DNA from: Candidatus Altimarinota bacterium
GTDB taxonomy: Bacteria; Patescibacteriota; Gracilibacteria; BD1-5; UBA6164
DNA length: 64,000 nt
Direction: 5' to 3'
NCBI GenBank assembly: GCA_019454605.1
Contig: JACFNZ010000002.1
Location: 97,849-161,848 of the forward strand
Shown here: piece by piece, positions 11,826-23,241 of the stretch
Numbering within the stretch: position 1 is the first letter of the stretch
How the letters are laid out: the number at the start of each line of letters is the position of its first letter
Notes under the pieces: generated by a model
The model's database searches: none
Told to the model about the DNA's origin: nothing
Seen by the model: the letters and a program-made list of their open reading frames with translations, nothing else
Made by a program: the position numbers and the translations under genes

Positions 11826-13040
11826 ATGAATACATTTAAAAAAATTTATAAATTACTTTTAAATAAAGTTTTATTAAAAAAAATACTAGCTTATATATTA
11901 TTAATTTTAATAGTATTTTTATTAAAAGATTTCACTTTAGTATTGTTTTTAACATTTTTATTTTCATATTTATTTTTCAACTTTTGAAATTTTTTAAAAA
12001 CAAAATTTGATGAATTTATAGCTAAAATATTAAGAAGCAAAAATCAAGTAAAGTTTTTTAAAAAAATAGTATCTTTATATGCAATAATTATATTTTTATA
12101 TTTAATTTTTGTTTGAACTGTATTTTTTGCATTATTTGACTTGCTTCCAAAACTTACTCACGAATTAAAAGAATTGCCTAAATTAGTTCCAGCATTGAAA
12201 GAACCAATTTTAATGATTACATCAAAGTTAGAGGAAATTAAAAATATAAATTCAGAAATTTGATGATCTATAAATGAAATATTTTCTAAACAAAATATGG
12301 ATATTGCACTTCAAGTTTTAGATAAAATAAAGACTTTTTGAACTATATTTGTTAAAATACTTATTTCTCTTATTTTAAGTTATATTTTCATAGTTGATAG
12401 AGATGAATTACAAAAATATTTAAAACAAATTAAAAATTCAAATTTTTGATTTTTGTATGATGAATATAAAAATATTTTTTGAAAAATCACAAAAACATTT
12501 TGACTTGTTTTTAAAGCGCAAAGTATGATAGCACTTGCTAATTGAGCTTTAACAACTATATGATTATTAATAATTTGACTTATTTTTTGACAAACTTTCC
12601 CTTTTTTATATACAATAGCAATAATAGTTTTTATTTGTTGATTTATACCAGTTTTAGGAACTTTTATATCATCAATACCTATTTTATTAATTTGATATAC
12701 CACTTATCAAGATATTTCAATTATTTTTGCTGTAGTATCTTTAATTGCCTTTGTACATGCAATAGAGGCTTATTATTTAAATCCTAAAATAGTAGCTTCT
12801 TATACAAAATTACCACTTAGTTTAACTTTTTTGATTTTGATTCTTTCAGAACATTTTATGTGATTTGCATGACTTGTTATATGAATTAGTAGTTTCTATT
12901 TATTACTTGAAATATTAAAAGATACTGATTTAATTATTTCAAAATCAAGAGATAAATTAAAAAATATTGAAATGCTTGAAGAAAATACAAAAAATAGTTT
13001 AAAAAAAGATATAAGACTTTCAAGAAAAATTGATGAATAA
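11826..13040 (+). CDS. AI-2E / PerM family membrane protein
   Basis: 404 residues. Two hydrophobic segments follow the N terminus (about 18-55), a central soluble stretch rich in Leu/Pro/Glu (about 105-165), then several helices with the glycine-rich GALTTIGLLIIGLIFG and LIPVLGT-type segments of the AI-2E transporter family (UPF0118). Members move small molecules or ions; the AI-2 link is proven only for a few. A second member lies at 40372-41478. The C tail is charged and cytoplasmic. The stop codon lies in the terminator hairpin. Confidence 0.85.
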
Positions 13041-13056
13041 AAATCATCAATTTTTT
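13028..13056 (+). terminator. Terminator after the AI-2E-type gene
   Basis: Arms AATTGATGA and TCATCAATT around a 7-nt A-rich loop, then six T. The stop codon of the upstream gene lies in the loop. Confidence 0.8.
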
Positions 13057-13079
13057 ATATATTTACTATAAAAAAATAT

Positions 13080-13565
13080 ATGAAATATAGACAATATTTT
13101 CAATTTCCTATTTGAAAAATAGAAGCAATTGCAGATGATAAATATTTACTTTATTTATGATTTTGTAATGAGGAAAAATTTGTAGAAAAACTTTTTTGAA
13201 ATGAGTTTATAAATAAATCAAATAATATTTTAGATAATACAAAAAATCAATTAAAAGAGTATTTTGAAGGTAAAAGAAAAGTATTTAATATCCCTTTAAA
13301 ATATGATTGAACTGAGTTTCAAAAAAAAGTTTGGAGAGAACTACAAAAAATCCCTTACTGAGAAACTTGATCTTACCAAGATATTGCTAAAAATATTAAT
13401 TCACCATATGCAGTTAGAGCAGTTGGATGAGCTAATCATATAAATAGGATTTCAATAATAATTCCTTGTCACAGAGTTATTTGAAAAAATTGAAAAATAG
13501 TTTGATATGGAGGGGGAATTGATAAAAAAATATATTTATTAGAGCTTGAAAAAGAGAATAAATAA
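13080..13565 (+). CDS. ogt: Methylated-DNA--protein-cysteine S-methyltransferase
   Basis: Suicide repair enzyme that takes methyl groups from O6-methylguanine. 161 residues, normal for Ogt. Seen: the FQKKVWRELQKIPYGETGSY helix region (DNA-binding wing), RAVGGANHIN, and the acceptor motif IIPCHRV near 128-134 with the reactive Cys, then GYGGGIDKKIYLLELE. An N-terminal ribonuclease-H-like half is present, but it has no Ada metal site. It has a short leader after the preceding terminator and is followed by the padR promoter. Confidence 0.95.
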
Positions 13566-13586
13566 AAAAATATTTTTTAAAATCTT

Positions 13587-13628
13587 TTGACAATAATATA
13601 TTTTTTAATATTATACCTTGTAATACAA
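13587..13628 (+). promoter_or_regulatory. padR promoter and palindromic operator
   Basis: TTGACA at 13587-13592 and TATTAT at 13609-13614 with a 16-bp spacer, then the perfect palindrome TTGTAATACAA (13618-13628) 15 bp before the padR ATG. An operator just after the -10 suggests PadR-type autorepression. This is inferred from position and symmetry. Confidence 0.6.
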
Positions 13629-13642
13629 AGTAATATAAAAAT

Positions 13643-13963
13643 ATGCAAAATATAAGTATACAGATGAGAAAGGGAATACTTGAATATATAGTGCTTTGAA
13701 TTATTGATTCTTGAGAAGTTTATTGAGCTTTGATAATTGAAAGACTAAAATCTTGAGATTTGATAGTTGCAGAAGGAACTATTTATCCACTACTTTCTAG
13801 ATTACAAAAAGATTGACTTATCGATTATAAATGGGTTGAGTCTGACTTGGGTCATCCAAGGAAGTATTATAATTTAACTCAAGAATGAAAAGATGCACTA
13901 TGAGTTATGGAAAAAAATTGGCAAGATATAAAATCTTCAGTAAAAAAAATTTTAAACAAATAA
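13643..13963 (+). CDS. PadR family transcriptional regulator
   Basis: 106 residues, the size of PadR subfamily 2. The winged-helix signature is clear: MRKGILEYIVLGII, the YGALIIERLKS helix, AEGTIYPLLSRLQKDGLI (recognition helix and wing start) and GHPRKYYNLTQEGKDAL. It ends in a short C-terminal helix. PadR proteins repress their own operon and are released by stress or ligands. It lies 22 bp before the PspC-domain gene, a known pairing in which PadR controls a membrane-stress protein. The palindrome upstream is the likely operator. Confidence 0.92.
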
Positions 13964-13985
13964 TAATTTATATAACTATTTAATT

Positions 13986-15764
13986 ATGAATAATTTAGAC
14001 ACTAAACTATGAGAAAATAAAAAACTCTTAGATGATTATTTACAAAATCTCCTTGATTTTATAGAAAATAATTCTCAAGATAGAGAGGTTTATGATGATA
14101 TAAAAGAGATCATTTATGATAAATTATCAAAAATTGATACTATTTCTAAAGCAGATATCAAAAATATTTTAAAAGAAATATGATCTCCAAAAGATATTTT
14201 TGATATTGAAATAGATGATAAAAAAAATTTATCTTGACTTAAATTTTATGAAAAATTTCAAAAATCTTGAATTTATAGAGATAATGAAAATGCAATATTT
14301 TTGTGATTATCTAAACTAGTAGCTAAAAAACTTGAAATAAATATATTTTGGGCAAGAATAATTTGGATTGTTTTAATATTTCCATTTGGATTTTGAGTAT
14401 GACTTTATTTACTTGCTTGAATTATATTGCCTTTAAAAGACAAGGATTATAAAAATATATCTATTTGAAAATACCTTTTAAATCAAATCTTTATCTCATT
14501 ATGAGATCTTTTAAAAAATACTATAAAAATAATTCTATTATTACCTTTAAATTTCTTTAAACTTATAAAAATACTTTGGAATTTTTTTATAAATAATATT
14601 TGGTGAATTATTTCTAAATTTGTTTATATATTATTTGCATTATTTTTTATTTGAATTTTAGTTTGATTTATCACAATACTTGCTTTTAAATTTGGACACT
14701 TTACACTTGCAAATTATGAAATCCTTGCACTTATGCCACAAACTTTAATTTGGTGAATTATTTTTTGAGTTTTATGGAGTTTTATATTTATGATTTTTTC
14801 AATAAATAAAATTTTTAGTAAATCAAAAGTGCATATTTGATTATTTTATACATGAATTACAATCGCTTTTGTGTCATTATTTTTAGGAATTACTGGATGA
14901 GTTGAATTGTTTGGAAAATATAATTGAGTACAAAATTTGACTATTTCAAATAGTTATGATTTAAAAGATTTTGATAAAGATACTTTAAATATAGATATTT
15001 TTCCAAATTCAAATTATAATTCACTATTTACAAATATAACTTGAGTAAAAGTTCTACCATCAAATGATGATAAAATAAAAATAGAAAATAATAAAAAAAT
15101 ATTTATTTCAAATAACGAATTTGATAAAATCAAAAAATATCTTTCACAAATTGAGGTAAAATTTCAAAAAAATAATACTCTTTCAATAAATAAAGATTGA
15201 CTTAGTGGTGCTATAAAAGTTCTTCCTTTTGTTTACACAGAAGATGAAATCACACTTTATTTACCAAAAGATTTAAAATACAATATTTTTTGAAGGACTT
15301 ATTTAATAAATGCACATACTTCTAATAAATATGATTATTTAGAAAACTATTCTTGGCAAAATTGTTCAAATAGTGAGATTTATTACTCAGAAAGTGAAGA
15401 AAGTTTTGTTTGTGATTTAGATGATTACCAGTTTGTTCAAGCTAAAAATAATTATATAATTGATAAATTAATGCAAAACTTTGATAATATTTCAAGTATT
15501 ACTCACAAAGTGAAACACAAAAGAAACTATTGATCTGAATTTGATTGGAATATTGAAGAAACTCAGTTTAAAGCAAATACTTTATATTTTACTATTTCTG
15601 ATATGTCACTTGAAATTGATGCAAAAGTGGATTATACATTTAATGATGAAACAAAAGATGTTATTTTTAGTGATTTTGAAGTAAAAGATGTTGAAATAAA
15701 TGATTATAATTTTGATAAAATATATTATGAAAAATTTGAAGGAATTGATGGAAAAATTGAGTAA
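13986..15764 (+). CDS. PspC-domain membrane protein with an N-terminal HAAS-like region
   Basis: 592 residues. Residues about 1-75 are helical with AADIKNILKEIGSPKDIF-type sequence, as in the HAAS domains encoded next to PadR regulators. Residues about 95-160 match PspC: LGLSKLVAKKLEINIFWARI, then a hydrophobic hairpin ending in GIILPLKDK. Several more helices follow (about 175-320), and a beta-rich C-terminal part of about 270 residues lies probably outside the membrane. It likely senses envelope stress and signals to PadR. Partner functions are inferred from family context. Confidence 0.83.
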
Positions 15765-15829
15765 ATGGTTTATAAAAAACTTGTTTTTTAAATTTAAATT
15801 AATAATTTATTTGCAAAATACTAAATAAT

Positions 15830-15848
15830 CACTATACTAAATATAGTG
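15830..15848. promoter_or_regulatory. Perfect inverted repeat upstream of the pirin gene
   Basis: CACTATA, five bases, TATAGTG: a perfect 7-bp inverted repeat ending 19 bp before the pirin ATG. It is not followed by a T run, so an operator is more likely than a terminator. The regulator is unknown. Confidence 0.5.
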
Positions 15849-15867
15849 TTTATTAATATTAACTAAT

Positions 15868-16557
15868 ATGTCATACCAAATAATAAAAAAAGAAGATAGA
15901 TTCTTTTCAAGTATGTGAAATATGAGTTCTTATTTTTTGTTTAATTTTGCAGAGTATTTTGATCCAAATAATGAAAAATTTTGAAATTTAAGAGTTTTTA
16001 ATGATGATTATTTAGAGCCAAACTCTTGATTTCCACTTCATCCACATAAATATTATGAAATACTTACTTTAGTGCTTGAATGAACTATTACTCATAAAGA
16101 TAGTTTAGGAAATGAAGTTGAGATTAAAGAAAATGAGATACAAGTCACAAATACTGCAACTTGAATTTTTCACTCAGAATTTAACCACTCAAATAATGAT
16201 TTAAAACTTTATCAAATATGGTTTGCTCCTGATGAAATGGCAAAAACACCAATTTATTATACTTCTAAATATCAAAAAAAAGATTTAGAAAATAAATTAT
16301 TTGTAATTGCTTCTTGAATAGGTGACTCAAAAAATAAATTATCAAGTAAAGTAGAGCTTTCAAGATGAGTTTTTGAATGATGAGAACAAATTTGATTTAA
16401 CTTATGAGAAAATATATTTTTATACATAAGATATTGAAAAATAAAACTTTCAACTTGAGAAACTTTGATAAATAATGACCAATTAAGAATTATTTGAGAT
16501 AAAATAGATATAGAATTTTTAGAAAAATCAGATATTGTTGTGATAAAGACATTATAA
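15868..16557 (+). CDS. Pirin-family bicupin protein
   Basis: 229 residues, the length of YhaK/YhhW-type pirins. The metal-binding N-terminal cupin shows FPLHPHKYYEILTLVLEGTI, then THKDSLGN and IFHSEFNHS, which supply the usual three His and one Glu. The C-terminal cupin (about 130-229) is degenerate. Some family members are quercetin dioxygenases; others are regulators or redox sensors. The gene sits alone behind a palindrome, before the tldE-tldD pair. Confidence 0.9.
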
Positions 16558-16616
16558 TCTTTGACTTTTTGTATAATTTTTATAAAATTAATAAGTCTTA
16601 AAATTAAAATAAATAA

Positions 16617-17891
16617 ATGGAAAATAAAGAAAAAATACTTAAATTGTTTGAAAAATATAAAGTAGATTGATTTTTAAATATTTCACAAACTAGCTCAAAA
16701 AGTCTTGAATATTCACCATTACATAAAGAAAAAAGTTTTGAAAGTAATGAAAGTAGTGGAGCATCTTTAACTTTGATTAAAAATAATAAAAAATGAGTTT
16801 ATAAAATTGACTCATATAGTTTTTCAAAACTTGAAAATGCTTTTTTAAATATTTTAGAATTTATAGATTTTTGAGAATTTGATAAAGATATAAAAGTTCC
16901 AGAAATATATGATGAAATTACAAAAGATTTTTCAAATATTGATTTAAATGATATATCTTTAAAAGATCTTGAAACTGAAGCAGATATTTTTATAAATTAT
17001 GATTTTGCAAAAAATCTAAAAATTGAATGATTTTCAATTTGAGTATCTGGAGTAACTAACACTTACATAAATTCTGCTTGAAGTTTTAAAACTCAAATAG
17101 ATAATTCTTCAAGTCTTTTTATGGAAATTACTTGAGAAAATGCTTGAGTTTGAGATACTAATTATAAATATATTTCTTCAAAACAAAAGCCAAAAGTTTC
17201 TATAAAAGATATAAAAGAAATTGAAAAAGAATTAATTTTTAAATTAAAAGATTCAAAAACTAAATTAAACCCATGAATTTATGATATTGCTTTAGATAGG
17301 GATTTAGTGATAGAATTTTTAGATATAGTTTTTTCTAATATGTCAAATGAGCAAATAAGACTTTGACTTTCACTTTTTGCAAAAAACAATATTTGAGATA
17401 AGATTTTTTGAGATAATTTTACAATAATTAATAATCCAAATTTAGAAAATTATACTTGAAATATTTTGTTTGATAAAGAGTGAGTTACTCAAAAAAAGAC
17501 AATTTTATTTGAAAAATGAGTATTTAAAGCAAAATTTTATGATTATAAAAATGCTCTAAAAACTTCACTTGATAATTTATGAAACTCTCAAGTTTCAAAT
17601 ATTGAATTTGTTTGAGAGGGGAATAGTGATTATTTAAAATGATGTAAAATACTTTTTACAAATTTAATGGCTTTTCATACAGTTGATGAAATGACTTGAA
17701 AATTTTCACTTTTATGAGAATGATACCTACTTTCAGACTCTTGAGAAAAAGTTGATTATATAAAAAACATATCACTTTCAAGTGATATAATTGAACTTTT
17801 TTCAAATATAAAATCTATTTGAGATGATTTTAAGAAAGATTGAAACTATAAAGTTCCAAGTTTGAGTTTTAGTAATTTAAAAATAGTATAA
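16617..17891 (+). CDS. TldE/PmbA-like metalloprotease-family protein
   Basis: 424 residues. It follows the TldE pattern: an N-terminal half with LKDLETEADIF, a middle GVSGVTNTYINSAG stretch, and a C-terminal half with AFHTVDEMTGKFSL and LLSDSGEK, and no HExxH zinc motif. TldE is the non-catalytic partner of TldD; together they form a heterodimer that cleaves unfolded peptides, CcdA antitoxin or peptide-antibiotic precursors. The ATG of tldD follows the stop by one base, so the pair is translationally linked. Confidence 0.85.
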
Positions 17892-17892
17892 T

Positions 17893-19245
17893 ATGCAACT
17901 AACAAAACAAGATACTCAAAAATACTTAAATAGTTTTTCTTGAGAATACAAAGAATTATTTTTTGAAAAATCAAAAAACTTTTGATTTTCTTTTATAAAT
18001 TGAATTTGAAAAACTCCTATATTATCAACTTTGGAGTGATTTTCAATACTTTCAAGAAGTTGAAATAAAGAGTATTTTAAAGTTTATAATGATTTTTTAG
18101 ATATTGAAGATAAAATAAATAATTTTAAAAATGAGTTTTTACTAAATAATACAAGTGAAAATGCAAAACTAAATTGAGATGATATTTTAAAATTAGAAAA
18201 TATTGAAGATATAAAATTTGATGTGAAAGATATTTTGGAAAATATAAAAAAAGTTTATGAAATAATATTAAAAAATGAAAAAATAATTGTTTCAAGTGAT
18301 ATGAGTTTATCACTTTCATGTAAACAATTTATAGTTTGAAATAATTCTTGAAACTTTGCCAAAGACTCAAATTATTATAATACTTTTTTTATAAAACTTA
18401 TTTGAGAAAAAAATGGAAATAAAGAAGAAGTGTTTGAAAAAATTACTTGAGATAATATTTTAGATAAATTAAATTTTGAAAATATCTCAAGTTGTGTAAA
18501 AAAACGAGTTAAAACTTTAAAAGATGTGCTTGATTGAGAGGCATCTCCAAATTGAGAAATGGATGTAATTATTTGAAATGAAGCTGGGGGGACTATTATT
18601 CATGAAGCAATTTGACATGGACTTGAAGCTGATTTACAAAATTCTTCTGTTTACAATTGAAAAATTTGACAAAAAGTAGCACAAGATTTTGTGTCTGTAG
18701 TTGATAATCCAAAAACTGTTTGAGAAAGATGATATTATAAATATGATCATGAATGAAATACTGCAAAAGAAGTTTATTTGATAGAAAATTGAATTTTAAA
18801 AAATTATCTACACACAACTAAAACCTCTAAAAAATTTGAAACTTTAGAAAATTGACATGCAAGAAGGGAAAACTATAAATACAAAACTTTAGTAAGGATG
18901 TGAAATACTTATTTACTGCCTTGAAAAGATAAAAAAGAAGATTTAATTAAAAAAGTAAAAAATGGTATTTATGTAAGTCGTATGTGATGATGACAAGTAA
19001 ATACTACAACTTGAGATTTTGTGTTTAAAGTGCAATCAGGGTATTTAATAGAAAATTGAAGATTAACAAATGTTATAAGATGAGCAACCCTATCATGAAA
19101 TTGACCAAAAATGTTAAATGAAATTTATGGTATATGTGATGATTTAGAGTTTTTTGACTGATGAACTTGTGGTAAATGACAAGCCATGCCTGTTAGTGAT
19201 GGAACTCCAACAGTTTGGACAAAATTGAAAGTTAGCTCTTTTTAA
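17893..19245 (+). CDS. tldD: TldD-like zinc metalloprotease
   Basis: Catalytic half of the TldD/TldE pair; 450 residues. The zinc motif HEAIGHGLEAD lies near residue 237, inside the typical GNEAGGTIIHEAIGH context. Downstream are YVSRMGGGQVNTTTGDF (family hallmark), VIRGATLSGNG and the Cys-containing CGKGQAMPVSDG C terminus (CGK.GQ is typical). It begins one base after tldE. One rare CGA codon is present (near 18508). Confidence 0.94.
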
Positions 19246-19251
19246 AAAAAA

Positions 19252-19280
19252 TTGACTTTTTTGTGTTTTTTAATTAAACT
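19252..19280 (+). promoter_or_regulatory. Putative promoter of the pilin-headed beta-helix gene
   Basis: TTGACT (19252-19257), a 17-bp spacer, TAAACT (19275-19280), 38 bp before the GTG start. The same TAAACT -10 box occurs before the pilin-headed genes at 44672 and 63104. Confidence 0.5.
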
Positions 19281-19318
19281 TTAAGGTAATTATTTTAATA
19301 CTTAATTTTTAGATTAAA

Positions 19319-21775
19319 GTGAAAATAAAAAATAAAAAGAGATGTGCTTTTACATTAGTAGAATTAGTTATAGTAATAACAATACTTTCAATACTTGCTA
19401 TTATATGATTTATTTCATATTCTAATTATATAAAAACAACTCGTGATTCAGTTAGGTTGAGTAATATAAATAATATAATTAATTGACTAGAATCATTACT
19501 AATAAAAACATCTAAGTATCCTTTACCAGAATGAACTTTATTAACTTGAACTATAAATAATAATAATATTTTTTATAAATGAGTTTTCTGAAATGAATTG
19601 GCTAGTTTTGTTGGTTTTAATAAAACACCTTTAGATCCTTTATTAAAGACTAATTATATATATTCAGTTTCTTATAATAAAAAAGATTTTCAAATATGAA
19701 CTGATTTTGAAGATGATCAAACTATTTCATACAATTTTATAGATAAAACATATGCTTCAAATTATAAAAAAACATATGTAAAATGACAATACAAATGATA
19801 CTTGATATATAACTGAAATGACTCTAAAAGATATATAACAAATATTCCATCTCTTATTTTATCAAATATCTCAACTTGAGATTTATTATCAGAAAATTCT
19901 TACTTTGTTGTTAATAATAATTTAAATACAATTTATTGACAATCGTGAGATTTTTTAAAAACAAATGATTTGTTAAAAAATATGTTTGATGACTCAAATA
20001 TAGAATTACAAAATATAGATATAACTGATTGTAATAATCTTTCAAATATTTTTACTACTCAAACTATTAATAAGTTTTGAAAGAAAAATTATAATGTTTT
20101 TTTAGAGTTAGAAGAAAAATATAAAAAATGTATAAACACTCCTATTCCTATTGAAGGTAATACTAATTTATATACACTAACTGATATTAATAAAATATTT
20201 CAAGATTGAGATAATGTTATAACAGATAATTGGGCAATAAATAGTTGTGATATAAATAATATAAATATAGATACAGAATTATTTAATTGAACAAAAGATA
20301 TATCGCAAGCTATTTCTCTGTCTTGAAATACTATTTATAAAATTACTCCTTGAGATTATACTTTAAATTGAACAACATCTACTACTGCTTGATATATAAC
20401 TTTTTGAGGAGATTGTATTTGATTTATTTGAGCTTGAACTTGAACTACAAAATTTATATCAAATTTTACTTGATGATGAGTTCAAACAAATGCTTGAATA
20501 TTTTGAATTAGATGAGAATCTTGAACTAAAACAAATATAATTGTTTCTTGAATTACTATAGAAAATTCTAGTTGAGCAACAAATAGATATAACCGTTGAA
20601 TATATTGAGATGATAAAATTTCAAATATAACACTAAAAGATATAGTTGTTTATAATTCAGAAAGAGATTGAATTAGATTGGATGATGATGCAAATGATAA
20701 CTTATTATCAAACATAAAAAGTTATAATAATTTATGATATTGAGTTTGAATTACTTATAATTCAAAAAATAACTTACTTAAAAATATAACCACCTACTGA
20801 AACTCTTTGTGATGAATAATAGTAGATTATAGTAGTAATAATAATAATTTAGAAAATATATTATCCTATAATAACACAAATCATGGTCTATATATAGAAA
20901 CAAATTCAACTTGAAATACTATTTCTTGAGCTAATTTATATTTAAACTCAAAAAATGGATTATATGTAAATACTAATTCTTCAAATAATACTTTTAAAAA
21001 TATAAATTCATATTCAAATGCTTTAGATTGAATGTTTTTTGATTGAAATAGTAGTAATAATATTATTACAAATTCTAATATTTATAATAATACAATAAGA
21101 TGAATTTATAATTATTGATCAAATTGAAATTATTTTAATAATATTAATGTATATAATAATAAATGAACTTCTTCAACAGTTTATTGAGTTGTTAATATTG
21201 AGAGGTCATTAAATGTATCAATAAATAATACAAATATTTTTAATAATAATATTCACTGAATGTATTTAAATAATTTAGATAACTCAATTATTAATAACTT
21301 ACATATATTTAGTAATAAAAAATCAACAGCAAATACTTGAAATTGATTTTATGTAGAAAGTTCATCAACTTGAAATATATTTAATGACATATATATATAT
21401 AATAATGCTTGAAGTATGGAAAATTATTGAATTAATAATAAATATTATTGAGTTTTAAAATCATCTTCAAGTTGAAGTTTAATTCCATGAACTGATTGAT
21501 ATTTATGATTTTCAAATTGAGATTTTAATTCATCAGCTATTACTATGGATTGTTCTTGGCATTTAAATCCTTCTTGATCTAATTATTATTGATCTACATG
21601 TGTAAATAAATCATTTACTTGAGTTTTAGTAGCTCCTGTAACAACACTTAACTTTTGATCAAATATTTCTAAACAAAAACAACCTGTAAAATGGAACCTT
21701 AATACTTCTCAATTTGAATTATATTGAACAGATTGAGTTGATTATAATAGTTCTAAGTTTATTTGAGAATTTTAA
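19319..21775 (+). CDS. Pilin-headed right-handed beta-helix surface protein
   Basis: 818 residues. The N terminus is a type IV pilin leader: a short basic stretch, AFTLVELVIVITILSILAII, then a pilin-like head with TRDSVRLSNINNIINGLESL and YPLPEGT, a pattern shared with the genes at 43422 and 63104. After a linker region, residues about 340-730 form many short repeats rich in Asn, Ser and Gly with periodic N-N-x-I/L turns (for example NNLLKNI, NNTFKNI, NNIITNS), typical of parallel beta-helix (pectate-lyase-like) folds. The C-terminal 90 residues contain three Cys. It is likely anchored by pilin assembly and exposed at the surface; an enzyme or adhesin role is open. GTG start; 17 bp before the GH114-like gene. 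Confidence 0.85.
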
Positions 21776-21792
21776 TTTTTAATTTATATTTT

Positions 21793-22602
21793 ATGAAAAA
21801 AATAAAAATAATAGCTCTAACTATTTTACTTTCTTTATTAACAACAAATTTAACTTTTGCAGATTATTGAATATATTATTGAACAAATAAGAATTATGTA
21901 AAAAAAACATTTTCAAAATTTGATTTGATGATAATCCAACCGTATAATTTTAATTTATTTAAAAATTATACTTGAAAAAAGATATGTTACCTAACAGTTT
22001 GAGAGTTTGACTGAAGCGAAAATGAACTAAATAATTTAGGTTTAAAAGAAGCTAAAGTTTGAATAAATAATGAGTGGAATAGTATAATAATGAATATGTC
22101 TAATTTAAAATGGCAAAATTATTTACTTAATAAATCAAATGAATTAAAAACTATGTGATGTGATTGAATGTTTTTAGACACTATCTGGAATGATTGACAA
22201 GAATTATGATGAATAGAAATTGTTAAAAAATTAAGATCAAACTGGAAAAATTCAATTATTATTCCAAATAATCCACATAATATAAAAAAAGAAATTTTTG
22301 ACTATGTAGATTGAGCTATGTTTGAAAATTTCTGGGATTATGGGACAAAAGCAAAATCTTGAGATTGAGAATGGTATAATGAGTTATCAAATGAATATAA
22401 AAAAGAATATGTTGATAAATGAAAACAAGTATATGCATTAAGTTATTGAAATACTTTTGTTAAAAATTTATTAAGAAAAAAATGGTGACAAGAAGTATTG
22501 CAGTTAGCTAATAAATATTGATTTCAATTAATTTTTTCTGATTATAATTTAACAAAAATTTATTGATATAAAGTTAACAGAAAACTAATTAAATTTAAAT
22601 AA
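21793..22602 (+). CDS. Secreted GH114-like (TM1410 family) protein
   Basis: 269 residues with a signal peptide (KIKIIALTILLSLL..., cut after about residue 23). The mature part matches the TIM-barrel family of endo-alpha-1,4-polygalactosaminidase-like proteins: YGIYYGTNKNY near the start, KICYLTVGEFDG, MGCDGMFLDTIWN near 125-137 (catalytic-site strand; the second acidic position reads W-N instead of the usual D-acid pair) and VDGAMFENFWD. Family members cut galactosaminoglycans. It follows the beta-helix gene by 17 bp, which suggests a shared surface-glycan role. The exact substrate is inferred only by family. Confidence 0.75.
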
Positions 22603-22616
22603 TAAAAAAATATAGG

Positions 22617-22669
22617 GAATAGAAATATAAAAGCATAATTTTAAAAATTATGCTTTTATATTTCTATTC
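22617..22669. terminator. Long bidirectional terminator
   Basis: Perfect 24-bp inverted repeat (22617-22640 with 22646-22669), 5-nt loop. It separates the convergent GH114-like gene and the membrane-anchored gene at 22656, whose stop codon and last codons lie inside the right arm. Confidence 0.85.
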
Positions 22670-23186
22670 AAGAAGTAGAAAGTAGATAATTATTGTTATC
22701 TTTATCAGTAATATTTGAATTAATCAAATTTATACTTTCAAGTTTACTAAAATCTTTTTTATCAAAAACTATTTGAAAAATATCTTCATTTTCTGAAATA
22801 TTTATAGGGTTTTTAAAGTTTAATATCAATGTATTGTATCAATCATTATTTATTAAATCAATTTTTTCTCAACTTTTTAATAATATTTCTTTGTTTTTTA
22901 TTTCTATATTTTTAGAGTTATAAGCAATAGAAAAAGAAATTGATTTTACATTATTTATACTTTTTGAAGATTTTATATTTACTATATTATCTTTTATTTT
23001 TGTGATATATAAATCAGCACTTTCATTTCAAGTTATTTTTGAATTTACATTTCCTAAAATAAAGCTTCCAGAGTAGTTATTTGAAAACATAAAGTTTAAT
23101 CAAATAGCTAAAAATAGGCTAAAAATTACTAAAGATATATTTTTTATTTTTCTTTCTTTTTTATATTTTTGTATTATGTCTTCCAT
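22656..23186 (-). CDS. Membrane-anchored extracellular protein, unknown
   Basis: 176 residues. A basic N terminus (KKERKIKN) is followed by one transmembrane helix at about 18-35, then an extracytoplasmic part of beta-prone sequence with KIKDNIVNIKSSKSINNVKS and LLKSGEKIDLINNDWYN. This spacing resembles cohesin/fibronectin-like beta-sandwich domains, but the similarity is too weak to name. It is downstream of the flippase gene on the same strand with about 55 bp between them. Its end coincides with a terminator arm. Confidence 0.7.
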
Positions 23187-23241
23187 ATTTTTTTATTATG
23201 AAATATTTTAATCATTTTAGTTATATTTTTTATTTATCAAA

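Noticed and set aside
12542..12787. An 81-codon frame on the plus strand
   Set aside because: It lies in another frame of the AI-2E-type gene; its apparent TM pattern mirrors the real one.
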